A DNA stretch of 64,000 nucleotides from Polytrichum commune (GCA_950295325.1 OX485807.1:10383001-10447000), one strand, 5' to 3'; shown: positions 33,551 to 47,222, counted from the first letter of the stretch. Numbers and translations: made by a program. The notes: a model not told the origin generated them from the sequence alone.

Positions 33551-34340
33551 CTCGGGGGGTGCACTGTACTAAACATGTATGAGTATACGTGAGTGCACAG
33601 GAGGGGTATTGATTTGGACCTTGCCGTATTACGTATACATATGGTATACATGTTATAATTTATAGTTACATACATATATGGAAGGCCTTTAAAAAGTATA
33701 CAATAATTGTACTTGTATGGTACTGTTACTATACTACATATCATAAGTTTTCATATTGGATGAAATTATGATTAACTAGGATTAACGATTTTCATTAGCA
33801 ACCTTATAGGGTAGTATGAACCATGTACAATGTGTCAAGGTAATATCGGGGAAAGAGGCAGTATTAGGGTTTTGAAATGATTCGTTCAGCTCAAAGTAAC
33901 AAGGAGATTGGTTTATGTTGGTATCAAAAAGGGGCTAACAACAAGTGGACATATTATCTTACTGATCATTTGATGGTAGACTTAAAGACAATATTTGCAT
34001 TGGCTACAATGCAATGACATATATTGGTGAATCAAATGTTTATGAGTTACATCCGGGAGATGAAAAAGTTTTCAACGACTTTGTTGTTGAAAGCTAGGAT
34101 ATTTTGTTATACATATTATAGGGGTTTATTATTGTTCAAAAGTATATTTGTATACTTATGTTAATGACTATATATGAATGGATGTTTTTTTGTGTATACA
34201 TATTGTCACTTGTATATTTATTGTTGCAATTGTATGTGTATTACTTCATTTCACAAAAAATAACTTGTATATAGGGGGTTTTTAGAGTATGCAGTGAACG
34301 CACGTGATTCTAGGTTTTAATGAAAGGTGCACCCCCCGAG
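33551..34340 (-). mobile_element. hAT-like element with CTCGGGGGGTGCAC terminus
   Basis: 790 bp. Begins CTCGGGGGGTGCAC and ends with its exact inverse GTGCACCCCCCGAG. The 8 bases ATGCATGG are present on both sides (33543-33550 and 34341-34348), a perfect 8-bp duplication as made by hAT-type transposases. Subterminal GTGCAC/CACGTG motifs recur at both ends. An open stretch around 33880-34100 has no recognised domain; too short for an autonomous hAT. Homologous to the reverse complement of 20660-21687. Confidence 0.82.
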
Positions 34341-34348
34341 ATGCATGG

Positions 34349-35640
34349 GCCTTAAAAATTCATCACCTTTGAGACCTTATCACTTTATCCATACATTTTA
34401 TTTGTAACACTCATTGAGGAACATTGCATACTTATCCTACAATTTTCAATAAAAATGAGATGAAAACTCATTCATGATGTATGAATTTTTGCTTACTTCA
34501 TCAACATGTGTTGAATTAAACGACTAAAGTGGGTATGCCTAATATATGAGATTATCTTTAATAAATACTAACATTCACATGCATTTCTAAGCTTGAAATG
34601 TAGATACTTGAAGTTAAAATAAATATTTCTATGATATTCACATAAAATTTCATAAGAAATTCAAATGGATTCCAATAATAGAAAATATTATTATGTTCCT
34701 CATTGGGATATGCTATTGTGCTCTCTATTTTTATTTAAAAGTTAACAACCCTTCCTATCATGAAAACTTGAAATCTCCAAAACGTGCACGATGCACTCAC
34801 CTTAGATCATACTCATGACATGCTTGAGAATGAATTGGTCTTGGATGTTGTCATCTACTAGTTCCATAAGTCACCTTCTCCATATTGTGTGCACATCCAA
34901 TATGTGATTTAGTATCCACAACATACTTCCAATGACTGATTCAAATTGCAACACTGCACATCTCCATTGAATTTTCCATGGAAATTGGCAAAGTGTAAAG
35001 ATTCATATTAGCAAGCCTTGGGCTAAAAGGTCAAGGGGTATGTATGTTGTACAACCTATGAAGATTGTTCTTATAACTCTAACCAAGTATTGGTTTTGGT
35101 TTGTGTCTTTGACTATAAATTGAACTTGTATATTGTGCAAATGGCTGCATAGAGGATAATGAATAAGGAGATGAAGATGCTCATTGTATCCAATATAGTA
35201 TATCAATGATCAATACCATTTTATAAAACATCAATCAAGAGTGTCACATTGGATGGGACGGGATAGCATGTTTTGTGTGTGTGTGTGTGTGTGTGTTTTT
35301 TCACCAACCAATCGTCTTTATTGGTTGACATGATTGGTCAACTTGAAAATTAGGTTGACTTGTTGACCCAGCTAGTGCATAATTTTTCAATTCTTTCCAA
35401 ACTTGATTTTGGCTAGGTCAATAGGCCTCCAAATGTGGATTCGTAGCTTTATTACTCTATTGTAGAATGTTTTGACCATGTTCGGTCTAATAAACGGGAT
35501 GGCAACAAACATAACTGACATGATGGGGACAACCCTTCAATCAATTCAGTACTAAGAGAGATTGGATGTATATATCATTTATGTAAATGATGTTTAATAT
35601 TAAGGCCTTCATACAAATCTCATCCAAACTTCGAGGTTAA
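34349..35640. other. AT-rich intergenic region
   Basis: No gene recognised. Contains a (GT)n microsatellite at 35274-35296. Confidence 0.6.
35274..35296. repeat. (GT)n microsatellite
   Basis: About eleven GT units. Confidence 0.9.
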
Positions 35641-35645
35641 GCCAC

Positions 35646-37352
35646 TGTGAGGCCAAATCCACCCCCCTTTAGCGTCCTAGTCCGGGTGATGTCTTTGAGA
35701 ATCACATGTGTCTATTCCAACATTGAACCATGTGCAAGGTAATTTTCATGTTCACATATGGTATCACTCATTGTGCTTTATTAATGTTAGCCTCTTGGCT
35801 TGTGGTAGAGTTAGCTTTCTCAAGAGTCCAACCCGCGGCTTTAGCCGCACATGCCCTTACGGACATTCCCCTCACTCTTTTGATCGTCACCCCATTTGTC
35901 TTGCCATTGCAAGAGTCCTTCACATTCTCCATTGATTGTGCACGTGAATGATGCTGACTAAGAGCATACAAGTGTTAAGAAACACTTTACTCCATAGTCA
36001 ATATTAAATGCAATCACATGTGACTTCCACCCACACATCGCCTACCCTATTGAGCTTAACACTTGTCTAGGAACTATCTTAATCTACAAATGGTCTAACA
36101 CCCTCATGGCTAGTTTAGTGGCATCCTCTACTTAATCTTAACCTTAGTTCGCTAAACTAGCCAACCGGCTAATTAACCTAATTAACCTGCAACACCAAAT
36201 TGTGCATCTCAGCTGCCCAGCAGCGCTAACTCGGTGCAGTCAACTGCCCAACAGCATTAACTTGTGCCCTCTCAGCTGCCCAGCAGCGCTAACTCGGTGC
36301 AGTCCAGCTGCCCAGCAACACTAACTCGGTGCAGTCAGCTGCCCAGCAGCACTAACTTGGTGCAGTCAGCTGCCCAGCAGCAAAGCAACGCTAACTTGGT
36401 GCAGTCAGCTGCCCAACATCACTAACTTGGTGCAGTCCAGCTGCTCAGCAGCAAAGCAACGCTAACTTGTGCCCAGTCAGCTGCCCAGCAGCACTAACTT
36501 GTGCTGTCTCAGCTGCCCATCAGCACTAACTTGGTGCAGTCGACTGCCCAGCAGCAAAGCAACGCTAACTTGGTGCAGTCAGCTGCCCAGCAACACTAAC
36601 TTGGTGCAGTCCAGCTGCTCAACAGCAAATAAACTCGGTTCCTCAGCAGCGTCTAGGCAGATGTCTAATAAGTCCTAACTACTACTCTCAACCCCTAATG
36701 ATTAATTGAATGTTCCTCTAGTCCCTTAACCAATGGATGAACATATCCCACTAATTTCACTAAACTAGCCCCTAATCCTCCTAGGCAATCTCAAGCTCTA
36801 AGAGCTCACTCACTTGGGAGGTATCGAGGGGGAGAGAGCTCAACTACTTAACTTTACTAAAAACTACTAATCCACACACGTGGCTCAAGCTCTTAAGAGC
36901 TTGCTCCCTTGAGAGCGCTTGATGGAGAGAGAGGAAAATGAGAGAGAAACCACCTTAAGTAGCAAAGAGGGAGAGAGGGAGAGAGAGGTGAGGATAGGGT
37001 GAGAGGATTAGCACCTCCAATCACAATCCCTTAACCTTCACCTTCAAAGTAGGGACTAATCCCCTTCCACCAAGCTTCCTTCTTCCTAAACTAACAAAGT
37101 GGATCCAAAAGTGGGCATTTAACCCGCGGAGCTCACCTTGCCTCACCTTACCCCCTACTCACATAATCAAGGCATCCTCTTATTGAAATCAAACCTTGAA
37201 ATAACTACACAACACATTCTAATGCCTAAACTTAAATCCAAACCACACTTCACTCTTTTTATGTTTTGTGAATAACCATAACACATCAAAGTCAAACTAA
37301 AATTGGTCTCGAAGAGTTAATCACCACATGTGGGCACCATTTTGGGCTCACA
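35646..37352 (-). mobile_element. solo LTR related to the gypsy LTRs
   Basis: Begins TGTGAGGCCAAA and ends TTTGGGCTCACA, like the LTRs at 6158 and 15199, and shares blocks such as CCATTGCAAGAG, CACATTCTCCATT and TGTGGGCACC.TTTTGGGCTCACA. No internal domain is attached. Flanks are GCCAC (35641-35645) and ACCAC (37353-37357), a 5-bp duplication with one change. It probably arose by LTR-LTR recombination. Orientation is set by homology to the complete element. Confidence 0.85.
36208..36640. repeat. minisatellite array in solo LTR
   Basis: About thirteen degenerate 30-40-bp units with the core CAGCTGCCCAGCAGC and CTAACTTGGTGCAGT. It occupies the same relative place as the AGCTCCTTCATAAACCC arrays of the other LTRs but is unrelated in sequence. 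Confidence 0.88.
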
Positions 37353-37357
37353 ACCAC

Positions 37358-38724
37358 ATAATGTTAGAATAATGGTTTTGCTTGTATATCGTGTACTTCA
37401 CTTATATTTTCTATTTCATACACATTACAAAGTTGCAATTACTTAAGAAAATTGTAATTTGAATCTTGAAACCATGGATTTTTTCTTATAATCAATTTAA
37501 TTTTCTCAGATTTTACTCTAACTAAATGGTTTCTTTATCATCATATTTATCTTCGAATGAATGATTTTTTGTTCTTCTATAATTCATTTTACTCCAAATA
37601 ATTATTTTCCATTGATCTCTACATGAGGTTGAGATTGAGGTGATTGTTGATGGCTCGAATAAAGTGTTTATTCAATAAAAGAATATGTATCCTAATAATA
37701 TATTAGTATTATGTGTTTTATTTTTCATAGTTCTATTTTTTTTACACATGAGGAGGACAATGACGACCAACCACAAGACTAAATTGCTTTCAAATGGAAT
37801 TTGTCATTGGAATGAGAGTTTAGGTTTTTTCTTTGGGACTTATCTTATAGCCATGTTGCCCGTAAATCCATTTTAGGTTCACATATGAGCTTGCAACTAT
37901 GATCAAGGATGAAGCACCGCTAATCCATGCCAACTGTAAGGTTGGCCTTGTCTATCACTCTCTTTAGTTATTTGAATATTGTGTTTAGTATCCAAAGTTT
38001 AATTCTTCTGATACCTATATCTTTCTTTGTTAGTACTTAACGAGGAGTCTATGTTGTAGCTCATGTCAAGGCCCTTTCATTACCCGCAAAACTCCATATT
38101 TTTCATTTGTTATTAAGCCCCATAAAGATTCATACCTTGCACAAAAACATGGTGAAGTATGCTGCAAAGCTATGGCTAGATTAACAATTTTTGTTTCATG
38201 CCTACATCCACTCATTAAAATATGGTTTAATAATCTCATACCAATGAGAAAATATAATAAATCTCATTTGATGCAATGTTGCATGCTACTTAAACATGTA
38301 TCTCTTTCTAGTTGTTATATTGCTTTTATGTTGATATTACACATGATGTATATACTTGCTTTCAAAACTACACCATCAATGAGTAATGACAATACGTTGT
38401 TCTAACGCATGCATTGAGAAACCCACATCGGACCTTCTAACCCTAGTTTGCAAAGGACATTTTTTGGAAAATGGATTTGACATAGGATGAACGAATTCAA
38501 AGCACAAATGTTGTTTACACAGAACCCTATTGTCAAGCATGAACACATTTGTATAAAGGAGAAGTGGGTGGGGATGAAAATGAAATCATTTTGTCTAAAG
38601 TGCTTGTGTGCCAAAAGATGACATATGACAAATTTATAGCCTTGCAACTTTCACTTTACATCACATGAACAACGTGTCTTAGTATGTGCGAGAGGCTTGA
38701 GCATTTACGGGTTTTATGGAGGTT
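37358..38724. other. AT-rich intergenic region
   Basis: No gene or mobile element boundary recognised. Confidence 0.6.
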
Positions 38725-38732
38725 GTTACGGG

Positions 38733-39779
38733 CAGGGCTGATTTTTCACAAAGTTTTTGCCCATCCACATCCAAAAAGCTTGAACTGAAAGGCAAAAAAA
38801 ATTGCAACCCGTCCCAAAACCGGTTTGGAAATGAAAATACATGTCCCGCAATACGTATAAATAAGTCTCTTACAATGTTGGTAAAAAAATTTTAAAAACA
38901 AAAAACAAAAAAACCAAAAGATGTTGACATGTGATTGTTTGCACTTGGAAACAATAGGATCTTCACAAATTATGCCTTCAATGCCCGTCAATTATTTGTC
39001 TTTTGTTGTCGATTCTCATCTTTCCAGTACACCCCATTCTAATTTCCTCTGCCACCATCATTTCTTTTTATTTCTTGTCCTTCAATCTCCCATTTCTTTC
39101 CCCACACTCTATCCTCAAGGTGTTTCCATCACCCGTTATCGCCCATCCATCACCACCCGCATTCCCTCCACAAGAGGGGTTTTTCTAGACAAAACCTAAT
39201 CAAAAGTCATCTACGTGCTAGTTTGAAGTTAGAGATTTTAGATGCTTTGATGTGCATTTCATGTGCAAATATTCTAGTTGAAAACATCAATTGGAGTGCA
39301 ATGATGCTTGTTTGGAGAAACATGAAGGATAGCAGAATTCATCCATTTCTTTGAAGGGTGAGTAGCTCTTTATTTTTAAATTTGAGAACATGTTTATATA
39401 TAATAATTCTTATTCAAATGCTAAGTTTACCTTCAATTATAATCTTTGGCATTATGTTAAAAAACTTCTAAATTTTGTGGTTGATGAATTAATGTATGCA
39501 GGTCTATCAAGCACTTCAAGATGGAAATTTTGATAGGGTATTAGTGGTTTGATTGCATTATGCTTATATTTACATGTCATATATGACATAATGTAACTGA
39601 TATTTGTACCATTTATATTTTTTGAAAAAAATATTTTAAAAATGTTATTTTTAGAACCCATCCAAAGTGAATTTGACACGTCCAAAAACCGGTTCATTTT
39701 CTAAGAACCCGTCCACTGGAAAGGTTTTTTATGAACATGTCCCTGGACGTGTTGGGGACCTTGTGAAAAATCACCACTA
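38733..39779. mobile_element. hAT-like non-autonomous element
   Basis: Ends are CAGGGCTGATTTTTCACAA and, inverted, TAGTGGTGATTTTTCACAA, typical of hAT termini. Flanking 8-mers GTTACGGG (38725-38732) and GTCACAGG (39780-39787) match at six of eight positions. Internal AAAACCGGTT motifs recur near both ends. 1047 bp, with no transposase-like frame. Confidence 0.68.
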
Positions 39780-39954
39780 GTCACAGGTCACGAAAAGATG
39801 ACATTCGTATGGTTGAAATTGTATATTTAACATATTGACATCAATAAAATTGCATGTACAAAAAATTGACAGAAAAGATCCATGAACATAGAATAAGTTA
39901 CAAAAAACTTAATATTGAATGAAATCGTTTTCCAATGATTCAAATAAACTCCGA

Positions 39955-40175
39955 GATTAAGGACAGGGGGTCCCAGTGCATACCCTATTTTAAATCCCAA
40001 AATTCTCTCAATTTTTTTGAGGTGAACACATGAAATTTCAAAAATGTCATCCAACTTTCGAAATAAGCTCCGATCCACTATAAACTAAGGAGCTTTTAAT
40101 AGAAAGGTGTATCCTCAAAGAAGGATGAAACCCACAATTATGCCCCTTTTTTTAGGGACTTTATGGACAACTCTA
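39955..40175. repeat. dispersed repeat, copy 1
   Basis: About 215 bp aligning in the same orientation with 57665-57880 (ACAGGGGGTC/GGCAGTGGGTC, CCCTATTTTAAAT, TCAAAGAAGGAT.AAACCCACA, TGCCCCT). No ORF. Lies directly left of a PIF-like element. Confidence 0.6.
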
Positions 40176-40179
40176 CTAA

Positions 40180-41656
40180 GGGCTAGTGTACACTATGGAC
40201 CATGAAGTCACACCATGGAAGAGGGCCTTTTTCAATGATTTGAGTTCATGGTCCAATTTTCATGATCCGACTTCTTTAAAAAATAGTTTTGAAAGGCTTG
40301 GGCCCCTGACTAGGTGTAAACTGAATGTGGACCAAGAAGAATGACCATGCACCAAAAAACTGAATGTGCTCAATTTTTTTTAATGCATGCCCAAAAAAGG
40401 CGGTTTTGGGAAAAAAAAATTCAAGTTTGGCCCTTCTCTTGGGCTTCACTTGTCCTCACTTTGTGTTAAATGTGTTGAACATGTGGCTTGCAAATCTTCT
40501 CACAACAATTTTTATAAAAAATGAGCAATTTAATTTGTACATGTTCAATGTAATTTACATGTTCAATGTACCTTGTGTTGTCACTACACTAACTGAGATA
40601 TTTAGTGTTTGTTTAAATTTAATTTTGTTACCACCGTACCTTGCTCAACACTAATTTTCAAATCTTTGATAATTAGTGTTAGAAGACTTGCTAGAAGATA
40701 TCTTGGAATTCTCTTTTTATCATTTTTTTCATATCCTTACTAAACACTAAAGTCAAACATGTACCTTCCACATATTTCCATAGTTGATATTTAGTGTTTG
40801 AGTTTTACATTTAATGTTACTTACTTTCATAGGGTTATTGATATTTAGTGTAAGCAAACATCTATAGTGTATCAAACACTAAATATCTTATTTTTTGTAG
40901 TAGAAAACTATGCAAAAAAGAACCGCAATCATTTTCCTATTGTAGTTCTTTTGAGCACCCTGATCTACAATCACTACAACTACATATTGTTCTTATTCAT
41001 TTTTCAACTGTAAATTTAAATTTTTTTTGGGGGGCATGCAATATATTGTTGGAAAGGTATTTACAAGACCTTTCCAACGGTATATTACAAGCCCCCAAAA
41101 TCCAAGTATTTTAGTTGGTAAACCAAAAAAACAAATATGCACTCAAATTCTTGAGTTTTAGATGTCCCACATTGTTTGATGAAACATGTGGGAGCAAGTT
41201 TAAGGGGTAGGGCATGATAGAAATGGTATGTCTCATGGGCTTTGACATGGTTTAGGCACAAAGAGGGTTGACTTGCTTCTCAAGATTCATTACATCATAT
41301 AGATGTTGAAAAGTGTGCCTCATGAGCCTTACCTGCACGGAAAAGAGTTTTAAAATAAACCCCCCGAAAAAAATTCACCGGAAAAAAAATTATAACGGCA
41401 TTTCTTTGCCATCTGGGCCTTGTTTTTTCCTAACAGTCCGCCTCTCTTGCCTTTCTCACCGTAAAACCCGTTCGACCATGTCGGTGTATTTATTAGGCCT
41501 TGAAAATTGTATTTTGGGGACCTCTTCCTTCATGGTCCCTCTGTCAGTTTTTCCTTAGTGTAAACCGAAGTGGTCCCGGGACGAGTTCAGCAGCAGCTAA
41601 TCAACGCTCTTACAACGCCTTGGTCCGACTTCGTGGTCCATAGTGTAAACCGGCCC
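40180..41656 (-). mobile_element. PIF/Harbinger-like element, copy 2
   Basis: 1477 bp, reverse-oriented relative of 29228-30360. Termini GGGCTAGTGTACACTATGG and the inverse of GGGCCGGTTTACACTATGG, flanked by TAA (40177-40179 and 41657-41659). It shares the internal hairpin (41031-41096) and the subterminal CTTAGTGTAAACCG motif. Terminal repeats have drifted, so it is older than copy 1. Non-coding. Confidence 0.82.
41031..41096. repeat. conserved internal hairpin in PIF-like copy 2
   Basis: Imperfect inverted repeat around the same core (TTGGAAAGGT / ACCTTTCCAA) as the 29688-29738 hairpin, extended to GGGGGC/GCCCCC at the base. Confidence 0.85.
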
Positions 41657-41659
41657 TAA

Positions 41660-44600
41660 GTACTAGGATAGTAGTTTTGATGATGATTAGATTGAAACAT
41701 AGATACATAGAATGTTAAGTTACCACCCAAAAGCCCGACCACGAGGATCACCGATGACGCCTTTATGGCCAACCTATGGGAGACATCATCAATGTGATTG
41801 TAAGTTAAATCCAATGAGCCCCACGTTCTTGGAGCATGTAGCACCATCAATAAGTATTCCCAACAACCCCAAGTTCTTGGAGCATGTTGGGAGATGGACC
41901 AAAGGGGCTTTCCGAGCTTTAATTGAGTAGCTACCCGTCTCCATGATCACGAACATTGTCCAACTTCCACCATTATGGTTGCGTTAGGTCACCGGAGCCC
42001 GCGTCCAATATCGCCAACTAGGTGAATGGGTTTAGGGTAATAAGAGGTTATAAAATCTAGTAACAAAAATTGCCTCGTACAAAAAAATCGGTCTCTTTCT
42101 AGAGTGAACTTATTGGAATGTTAGGCACCCGTTAAGTATTGTTGGTAGCATACATTATGATACCATCATAGATGTAACAATTTAAATTTATTTTCAAATT
42201 TAGTTTATGTGCCACCAATGCAAATGTGGTATCTACTTTGTATTTCTCAATACAAATTTTTAGAGAGAGGTTGCATCCACTAAGGGATGACTTTGTTCAT
42301 TCTCAACATAGATATGTGTATTATCAATGTAAATGTGAATTTTTTTTGTGATACTCATTATTTTTGGTTTAGGAAAGTCACATCCACACGAGGAGGGTAT
42401 GAGCCAAACCTCCAGATCAAATTTACACAAGCCCATCCAATCACCAATCTCATATCACTTATGAGAACTTTGCAAATGTTAGGGGTCAAATCTAGAAACT
42501 AACATTTCCCTCTTATACAATTTCAAGGACGTTAATGTGTATATCTATTTTCTAGTGCACAATCATTTAACAAATATAGATTACCCTGTATTTGAGTTAT
42601 AACCACATATTGTTGTTTTTCAAATTTGAATCACAACTACATATTTAAACACTTTTTTTTCTTTTTAATCACTTTGCTACATAAACACCAAAACATGCTC
42701 CCAAAACTTCCCCATATTAGACCGTCTTTCACGCCAATCTTAACCTTGATACCATTATGGTTTGGAATTCAATACTTTGTGTGTAGGTTGGGGAGATGGG
42801 ACTCAAACATCAAAATGTTCCACCAAATTTGATAAAGCCACCCACTTGGCGGGCTTGTGTTTAAAATAGCATTTGAGAAGTGTACAAGCTTTTGGGTTTG
42901 AGAGTGGTAGCCACTTATTTATGTAGCACTATGACCACCCAATTTGGACATTGTAATAAACTTGTGAGGGTCATCTGCATCACATGTCTCCAAGCATTGA
43001 CTATGATTGCTTTGAGTTAAGTTAGATTGACCCAGCACCTCAAAGGCAATATCATTCCATGATCTCAATCGGGGCTTTTACACATAGGGTGTAGTTTTGG
43101 AGATGTGGTGGGGCTCAACTTCTACTAAGTTACAACATTTTCGGTTTGTTAGTTGGTTTGTCGATTATACATGAGGTGTAGTTGTAGTTCTTGGACTTTC
43201 ATAACCATATCCTCTTCTTAGTGTAACCCATGAGGTGGAGACATATAGGTAGACCACTTGTGGGTTCTAGTGTAAAGCACATCTTTGGGTAGTCGCGTGC
43301 AATTGTTGACCAATATTGGCAAACTATCAAATAAAAAGAAAGCAAACTCTACCATCAAATAAAGATAGATGTAGTTGTGTGTAGAGATCGACCCAATTCC
43401 AAAAAAGTGGTAAGTAGTAACCATCAAGGCAAAGAGGCTTTCATTTATGCCACATCATTCATTCATTCAATGATTTCATCCTTTATTTATCCATTGAGCA
43501 AACAACCCTAAACAACTATCAAAAAATAGAAATGAGCAATGTTAACAAGTACTAGAATCCAACAAGTTTCACTTAAAATGATAATCAATCATGGGTTACC
43601 AACTGGAGTAACACAAAGCTACAAAGATTTTGCGTTATGATTTAGATTCTTGTGGATCACACAAATAGGTTGTATACATGTTATAAGTACAAATTTGAAT
43701 ATATATGTTCATCACATATATATTTATGTACAATGTCTTAGTTTGTGAATAATGAGTAGAGGCTATGTAATAGTGCCTTGTGTAGTTGGGAGTTTATCAA
43801 ATTTCCTACCAAATTTTTGAGAAATAAAACATGGGCCACTCACTTAGTAATATTATGTTAATAAAATGCACAATATGTTTGTTTAAGTTAACTTCTTCTC
43901 TTTCTATTCCTAGTCCATTCAACACGATATCTTATAATCATAGTGATTTCAATAGAGTACTAAAGTCTCATCAATTTGATTTGAGAATAGTAACACGTGA
44001 CTTTGCATGACTCGACAAGCATGATTACAATAGAGCTAACTGTGAAGCGTGGGTATTAACTTGGGTTGGTCCCTTGTCCGAGTGTAACCAAGAAACCTTG
44101 GAATACTTCTTTGCATTTCAAGTGCTCACATGTTTCATCTTTGTATAACCAAACAATCTTCTCATTTTCTCTACCACCTACATGATTTGCTAAACAATTT
44201 AAGTTTTTTTTTTTGTGACATCTAATGTTCGAAATGATCTCCAAATATTCCAAAGAGTACAAGTTATGGCACTTGAAACAACACCCGATTAGGTGGATCG
44301 TTGTGACAACGACGAATAGGGGATTGACAAATTACCTTAACAAAATCAATAATGTTTTCTTGACAACATTAATATAATGACGGTATTTTAGGAATGGGGA
44401 AGCCATGTGGATCTATTTGTGGGTTTTTGTGTAAATTGGCTTGAGTGGGCATAAGAATAAAGGACCTTGCGGTGTGCCATATTAAGTGAAAGGGAAATGG
44501 TGGTGGCTTCGAAGTTAGAGGCCTTGTTGAATCATGATTTCGTTTGGAAGTTTGTTTGGATATATTTAAGAATTGAATATAAAATTGGCATGTAGGTCAT

Positions 44601-46306
44601 CTATGTGAGGAAGTTTGACAATATTGGATGATGCTAGTTTGGTAGGAATTTGTTTGTGTTGTTTTTTAAAGCTTGTGTTAGGGTATTGTAGAAGGAATTG
44701 TTTTGAAAGAAACATATCATAAAAGATGGAGGGTATATTTTTTCGAAAGTCATTTGAGATTTGGTCTTGTTTGAGGCAAGAGACATATAGATGTTTGTTG
44801 AATTTTGACATAATCTGATGTCATCTAGTTGGGAGTAAAATTATGTTTACAAATCGTCTCGGATCTTGTGTCAAATAAGAGTTTAGAGTTTTTTAATGTT
44901 TTTTTAGTGTTTTTTTTTGTTACATTGATTGGATGTGTATTTAGTGGCGATGTAACGTGCTTGGTGACATGCATCTCAACCTGAAACATGATATTCATGA
45001 ACACTTCACATGGCACGTAAAAATGTCACATATGCCATTTTCATGAAAACAAGGAAGGCCGGCTTGAATTGGTCTTTGGAGGCAGCTTTTGCCAACTACA
45101 ATTCTTTTCAAAGTTCAAGTGTACTCCACAAAACAAAGAACTAAGTCGGCTTTGGAAGAAAAAAAAAGCCACATGTGAATGTGATGATTTCACAAATACT
45201 ATGTTCTAACTATGCAATTGTTTCTATTCACAAACGAATATCTAAGGAATTGGACTTTGGAGGTTGGGGGAGGGGGGAGGGAGGAGGGGTGGATTTTGCA
45301 TCTCTCACATGAAAAACTATGTACACGTGACAAGTCAAGTATGGGTGGAGTGGTTTGTTTGTGATGTGGAAGATTTGGAGGTATGAGGATAGTGTGACTT
45401 CCATGGGAATTTTTGTGAAAGTTGTGCATCAAGGTTTCCTATCCTTCTCTAGATCCCTTCTAAATGGGATGTACGGAACATAAAGTAATTGGTTGCACAT
45501 AAGAGGATTGTTAGTGTTGTTATGATCTCATAATATGAGAATTGATTGTTGATATATACTGTAGACTAATTGTTAAGACTTTTTGTTTCATGTATGAATA
45601 TGAATGATGTTGGGGTGGTTGTGTGGGATGTGAGTTGGTGTGTGTTGGGGAGGTTGGTGGAGGGATGCCCAACATCTTGGTAGTACAAATAGGGTTGAAT
45701 GGTATAAGAATGGTATCTTGAATAACATGATAAGTTTTCTTTTCCTTTTTCTTTTTCTTTTTTTTGGAGGGGGGAGGGGGGAGGCAGTGTTTTGGGGGAT
45801 GGAGAACCCATAATAGGATGGAGTAATGATAGAGAACTTTGAGGAAGTTTGTGTAGAATGTATGGGAATTGAAGGGCAAGATCATCTATGGTGATGTGAC
45901 TTTGTTGTGAAATGGAGTTTCTTGATATGTGAGTTGAGAGCAATCAAGTGGGACTTCAATAGGTGCTTGGGTGTCTTATATATTTGACAAGTGGTGTTGG
46001 TGATGAGAGGATTGAAAGTTGGAGAAATTGCATGCATATGTCAGAGGGTGAGACTACGGGGTGGGAAATATATGTGAAGTATATGTTTGCAATGCTTGAG
46101 AGATGGACTAATGGAGGTTATATTGTAAAAAGTGATTGTTTATGTGTGGTGAGAGGTGAGCAATGCATAATGGCATTTGAGGTTTGGAGATGAAATTTGG
46201 GGGTTAGATGATGCGTGTGTCTACCAAGTGGCCATGTTATGACTTAATTTGGTGGTATGAGTGATTAAATAATTGCTTTTGTCATGCTTTCAACACATGT
46301 GATGTA
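41660..46306. other. long intergenic region
   Basis: No gene recognised. G-rich runs occur near 45258-45290 and 45764-45790. Short ORFs lack domains. Confidence 0.55.
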
Positions 46307-46311
46307 GTGGT
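46307..46311. repeat. target site duplication GTGGT (left)
   Basis: GTGGT here and at 50345-50349 flank the TGTGGGAGC...GCTCCCACA unit exactly. Confidence 0.88.
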
Positions 46312-46759
46312 TGTGGGAGCACACGAACACCAAAAGTTTCTGGATAGGAGTTTTTCAATGCCTAATCCGGTCTGTCCGGATGATCCGAGTATCGTCTAGG
46401 GATTCTGTGAAGTGCAGGATGTCAAGGACCCTCTTTTCCTGCTTGAAATTCGACTACCGGCCGGATATCCGGATCCGGATAGTCCTTTGGAAGTCTTTGT
46501 TCCGGGACTTGCCTTCCAGATTGAACCTCTCTAATTAAGTTTTACTCCTACATGTACCTTTCCTCAATACCTACCTACCTACCTCCATTGATGATCGGGT
46601 TCATCCAGTGAAGACGTCCCTATATGGTCAAAATCCAGATTTCTCTCACAGCCAGTCCGGATCGGCCTAATCTTTCCTAGCATGTCACACAAAGAATCCG
46701 GATGGTTCCCAGAACTACAACGACAGAAAGGTTAGGACTCGGGCGGAGATCTGTTAATC

Positions 46760-47222
46760 CGGGATAAGTGGGCGATCTGTACCACTTTCCGGATTACCCC
46801 GCCCAAAGACTGTGAGACCTCTTCAGAAGATCGGATGGCGTAAGTCCGGCACCTCCCGGAACTTACCCAGTCCTAACGACGGCTATCTCACATGAACGTT
46901 ACCCAGGCATCCGGAATAATGAGGTTTCCCTCCCACTACACACCGGAAATGCTTTCCAGCCTGGAAACCTAACCATTCCGGTTTCTCTCCTCCTTCCGAC
47001 GGATCGATCCGGCTACAGCGAACTTAGGCTCAACTAAATATGAGATAACTGGGCGATCCGTACCGCTTTCCGGATTGCCCCGCCCAGGATCCGTGAGACC
47101 TCCTCAGAAGATCGGATGGCGTAAGTCCAGCACCTTCCGGATCTTACCCAGTCCTAACGACGGTTATCTCACATAGGCGTTACTCAGACATCCGGAACAA
47201 CGAGGTTTCCCTCCCACTACAC
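46760..47222. repeat. internal direct repeats of the 4.0-kb unit
   Basis: Two roughly 180-bp units at 46760-46942 and 47041-47222, the same pair as at 1972-2432. Confidence 0.82.

Noticed and set aside
45250-45800. G-rich tracts as further copies of the G-run element
   Set aside because: No inverted partner and no duplicated flank.
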